Positions 61,731-64,000 of a stretch of 64,000 nucleotides of DNA are shown piece after piece. The notes beneath the pieces are model-generated. The model had not been told where the DNA came from. It saw only the letters and a program-made list of their open reading frames with translations, and ran no database searches. Within the stretch, counting starts at the first letter, position 1. Each line of letters opens with the position of its first letter. Both the position numbers and the translations under genes were made by a program. This DNA is from Rotaria sp. Silwood1 (Eukaryota > Rotifera > Eurotatoria > Philodinida > Philodinidae), in contig CAJNOP010000282.1 of NCBI GenBank assembly GCA_905250075.1, positions 27,161 through 91,160 of the forward strand, given 5' to 3'.

Positions 61731-61910
61731 GGATGTTGGTGTGGGGTGTGGGTCAGTGACGAGATCGGTTCGGTACAAAATTTTGAAAAATTCGATCGGT
61801 TGGGTTCGATTCGGTTCTGTTTCAAAAAAACACGAACCGATCTCATCACTGGCGTGGGTGTCATTTTTCTATTCACTCACATCTTCACACACACACCCGC
61901 ATCCACACTC
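61731..61910. repeat. G-rich/C-rich foldback, copy 7, split by a MITE
   Basis: The G-rich arm GATGTTGGTGTGGGGTGTGG ends at 61753. It resumes after a 98-bp insertion as GCGTGGGTGTC at 61852. The C-rich arm CACACACACACCCGCATCC lies at about 61888-61906. Removing the insertion restores a foldback like the other six. Confidence 0.65.
61754..61851. mobile_element. hAT-type MITE (98 bp) nested in foldback copy 7
   Basis: The ends are CAGTGACGAGATCGGTTCGG and the inverse CGAACCGATCTCATCACTG. The flanks are GTGTGGGT (61746-61753) and GCGTGGGT (61852-61859), an 8-bp target duplication with one mismatch. The duplicated target is the G-rich motif itself. Confidence 0.75.
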
Positions 61911-62035
61911 TAGTTTTGTAATAGGCACCTCATTTCGTCTAATTTTATTACAAACTTGAAAAAAATATATGTTCATTATTGAATTATAAAATAAATATTT
62001 TTAAGAAACAACGACGTAATCAATCGACTATAAGT

Positions 62036-62174
62036 TCAGTTATCGTTGCATACGATAGTTTTTTTATTCCGAAACAAGGAAATATGTAATGGTTGATCAT
62101 TAATGCAGTATTGATCAGCATGTTGAATCACACTAGATGCTTGTTGTTCGTTATTGCAAAGAATGAAAGCATAC
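62036..62174 (-). CDS. Terminal exon of an RRM-type RNA-binding protein
   Basis: After a TTTTATAG acceptor on the minus strand the exon reads YAFILCNNEQQASSVIQHAD, then INDQPLHISLFRNKK, and stops at 62036. This is the second half of an RNA recognition motif: RNP1-like Y-A-F-I, the helix with EQQASSVI, then the last strand after a short loop. RRMs bind single-stranded RNA. Upstream exons with RNP2 were not found within the window, so the gene is either split by a long intron or is a fragment. Confidence 0.4.
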
Positions 62175-62923
62175 CTATAAAAGATAAGAAAAGGCTGGAT
62201 TAATTATATATTCGAGTTTCTCACATTTGAAATCTAGCAAATTAGAAATATGAGATCGATTTAGAAAATGCTTGCATGTAATGCCTAAGTATTTTAAAAT
62301 GGATGCTCATTCAAAAGAGCTTTTATATAGTAAATAATATGCAGCACTTGGTAATTAAATCAACAGGACTCTGCATTTAATGAATTTTTGCTCGACTTTT
62401 CATGCTTTTATATCAGTAAAAGTAGTGTTATTAAAATTAAAAGAAGTTTATTGCATAAGTACTGCTGTTTATCACTAAGGGGTGTCCATAATAACCAAGA
62501 ATCAATAGTTAATGATATTTTTCATATTTTTTCTGGACCTACCCATGTCATATATAACGGGTCGTAAACGATTCAAAAATGGCAAAAAATGATTATTGTT
62601 ATGACTACCTTTTTCTGTCGTTTCGCAGTATTTTTCATCTTATCAACAAAAGTACCTCAAAATCATCATTAGATACTTTCTAATAGTCTATATGCGGTTG
62701 ATCACTGCCTATTATTAGAATAATAATGTTTTGTTATTCAGATTTCGTCCACCATCTAGTTCAATAATAAGTATTTTATTTAAACCAATTTACGCAAACA
62801 CGATAATCAACGACATCGTACACGACCTTTAACGACTGTCGTAATTTTTTTTCGATTATACTGAATTTTATTCGTGACATCCGTATATTGTTTTGTGATT
62901 TTTGTATAATTTTTTGGAGACGC

Positions 62924-63262
62924 TTACGAAAAATAGGAGCCAACAGACAAGATTACGATAGCAAATAAAGAAAGAATGACAAGAATGCGAAAAGGAACAG
63001 TATGTAATCGAAATCGAGGCAGTGATGACGAGGTTGGCGTGCATTGCTGTTCTTCTTTTGTGTATTCTTCCGATAATGTATATCTTGACGCCGAAGACAC
63101 CGTGCCGGAGAAAGAGATAGAATCTTCTGATGTCTGACTAACAATCAGATGCATAGAACCACTACGGAATCCCGGCACAACTGTCGTAATGTCCCTCCTA
63201 AAGCTGCAGATAAATAGAGTCGTGAACGAGAAAAACAACGGTGTAAATAAGATATTATACAT
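62924..63262 (-). CDS. Possible small two-pass membrane protein
   Basis: A 112-codon frame opens with a hydrophobic stretch (MYNILFTPLFFSFTTLFICS). It then has a polar Ser/Thr-rich middle (QTSEDSISFSGTVSSAS) and ends with a second hydrophobic stretch (FRILVILSLFAIVILSVG). The layout could be a genuine short membrane protein or the last exon of one. There is no family match, and a plus-strand frame overlaps its 5' end. Confidence 0.25.
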   Translation of the reverse strand: MYNILFTPLFFSFTTLFICSFRRDITTVVPGFRSGSMHLIVSQTSEDSISFSGTVSSASRYTLSEEYTKEEQQCTPTSSSLPRFRLHTVPFRILVILSLFAIVILSVGSYFS

Positions 63263-63742
63263 AGAGAATCTGGACCTGAGATACTATTCATCGTTACTCA
63301 TTGAAGCGGACATTAAACGGCGCCGGTTGTCATCATTTAGGGCAGTAATCGCGCTGTTTCAGACGGTCGAAATAATCGACGTAGGTAGAAGACTGAGATT
63401 TTTATCATATTCATATCTAATTATGAGCTTTAAATTCTCAAAGTTTCAGGTTTCATGCACAAAAACCTAAAGCCCACGATTTCTTCCTACTAAATTTTGC
63501 CATTTTTTCAGTGCTTCGTCAGTTATGACAGAGTTGTAATGATAAATTGAAGAAGCAACTTTACTGTTATTCTCGGTGATCATATGTGCTAAATTAAGTC
63601 AAATCTTCAGTGTGTCTCTATCAGATATACAACGCATGTCTATACAAGAGAGAGAGATGATCACAACAAAAGCTAATTGTAATAGGCTAATAAAGAAAAA
63701 ATAAGCAGAAGAAAAGAAAAAGACAAAATCTGCGAGATAAAT

Positions 63743-63883
63743 ATGTCACCAGTTTTACTAAGAGATACAATAGAAGAACCATTTCACGAATTTATAGAAC
63801 GAGAAGATGGTGATGTGAAGTTTACTGATTTACAGGTCACTGAAAGAACAGTTTGCAGTATCGTGTTTCATACACCCTTATAA
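63743..63883 (+). CDS. Possible first exon of a gene running out of the window
   Basis: From ATG the frame reads MSPVLLRDTIEEPFHEFIER, then EDGDVKFTDLQ, where CAG/GTCACT could be a splice donor. If unspliced it stops at 63883 after 46 codons. The acidic, helical composition is protein-like, but no family is recognised. Confidence 0.25.
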   Translation: MSPVLLRDTIEEPFHEFIEREDGDVKFTDLQVTERTVCSIVFHTPL

Positions 63884-64000
63884 TTAGAGAAAAAGACATT
63901 GCAAAAGACTCGAAAACGTTTTCGAAAGGAAAATGCGCAATAATGATAAGCGAAATATCTCATTGATTATAGCTGATCGTAGAAAATTACGGCGAATATG

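Noticed and set aside
63189-63470. Plus-strand frame of 93 codons
   Set aside because: Overlaps the minus-strand candidate, has an unremarkable composition and no domain; not supported enough to call.
1-64000. Retrovirus-like, LTR, Polinton or LINE elements
   Set aside because: No reverse transcriptase, integrase, capsid or polymerase motifs were seen in any frame; all recognised mobile DNA is of the cut-and-paste or foldback kind.

Overview
The window looks like nuclear DNA of a bdelloid rotifer or a close relative. It is AT-rich, and its genes are small with introns of about 50-70 bp. It carries a stand-alone glutathionylspermidine-amidase gene of bacterial/kinetoplastid type, the remains of an F-box/repeat gene like those common in bdelloids, and recurrent GTGTGGG-type motifs like the bdelloid telomere repeat (TGTGGG in Adineta, from memory). 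The assignment is inference; no rRNA or mitochondrial marker is present. A run of exactly 100 Ns at 52343-52442 marks a scaffold gap.

Layout. 1-14 kb holds host genes: a two-exon type I membrane protein (3782-6264, minus) with a hAT remnant in its intron; the amidase (7307-7921, minus); and a complete four-exon IAP with three BIRs and a RING (12073-13955, plus). 15-19 kb holds a decayed F-box/repeat gene and a TMEM272-like four-pass membrane gene. 21.7-30.2 kb is a long, multiply broken DDX60-type SKI2-like helicase gene on the minus strand. 30.6-35 kb is a cluster of DNA elements: two long foldback hairpins, a hAT MITE with perfect 8-bp target duplication, and a broken DD41D mariner with long terminal inverted repeats. 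35.6-48.0 kb is one enormous degenerate tandem array of roughly 130 units. 49.2-51.8 kb is an apparently complete pogo/CENPB-type transposon whose spliced 511-residue transposase is open. 52.4-53.2 kb is a 73-bp satellite broken by the gap, followed by GT-skewed DNA. 56.5-60 kb has two more long inverted-repeat elements and small MITEs. 61-64 kb has scattered gene ends.

The most unusual feature is the 12-kb array. Its left part repeats every 89 bp and its right part every 93 bp. The first ~45 bp of both unit types are clearly homologous, and each type carries a short dyad at the same place in the unit but with different sequence. A second unusual feature is a family of seven short G-rich/C-rich foldbacks with telomere-like arms scattered through the whole window; one is split by a later MITE insertion that duplicated the motif itself. 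A third is a set of four long hairpin loci that could yield double-stranded RNA. I find no retrovirus-like or LTR element, no LINE, no rRNA or convincing tRNA gene, and no CRISPR array. All family assignments come from reading translations against remembered family sequences; no search was run.
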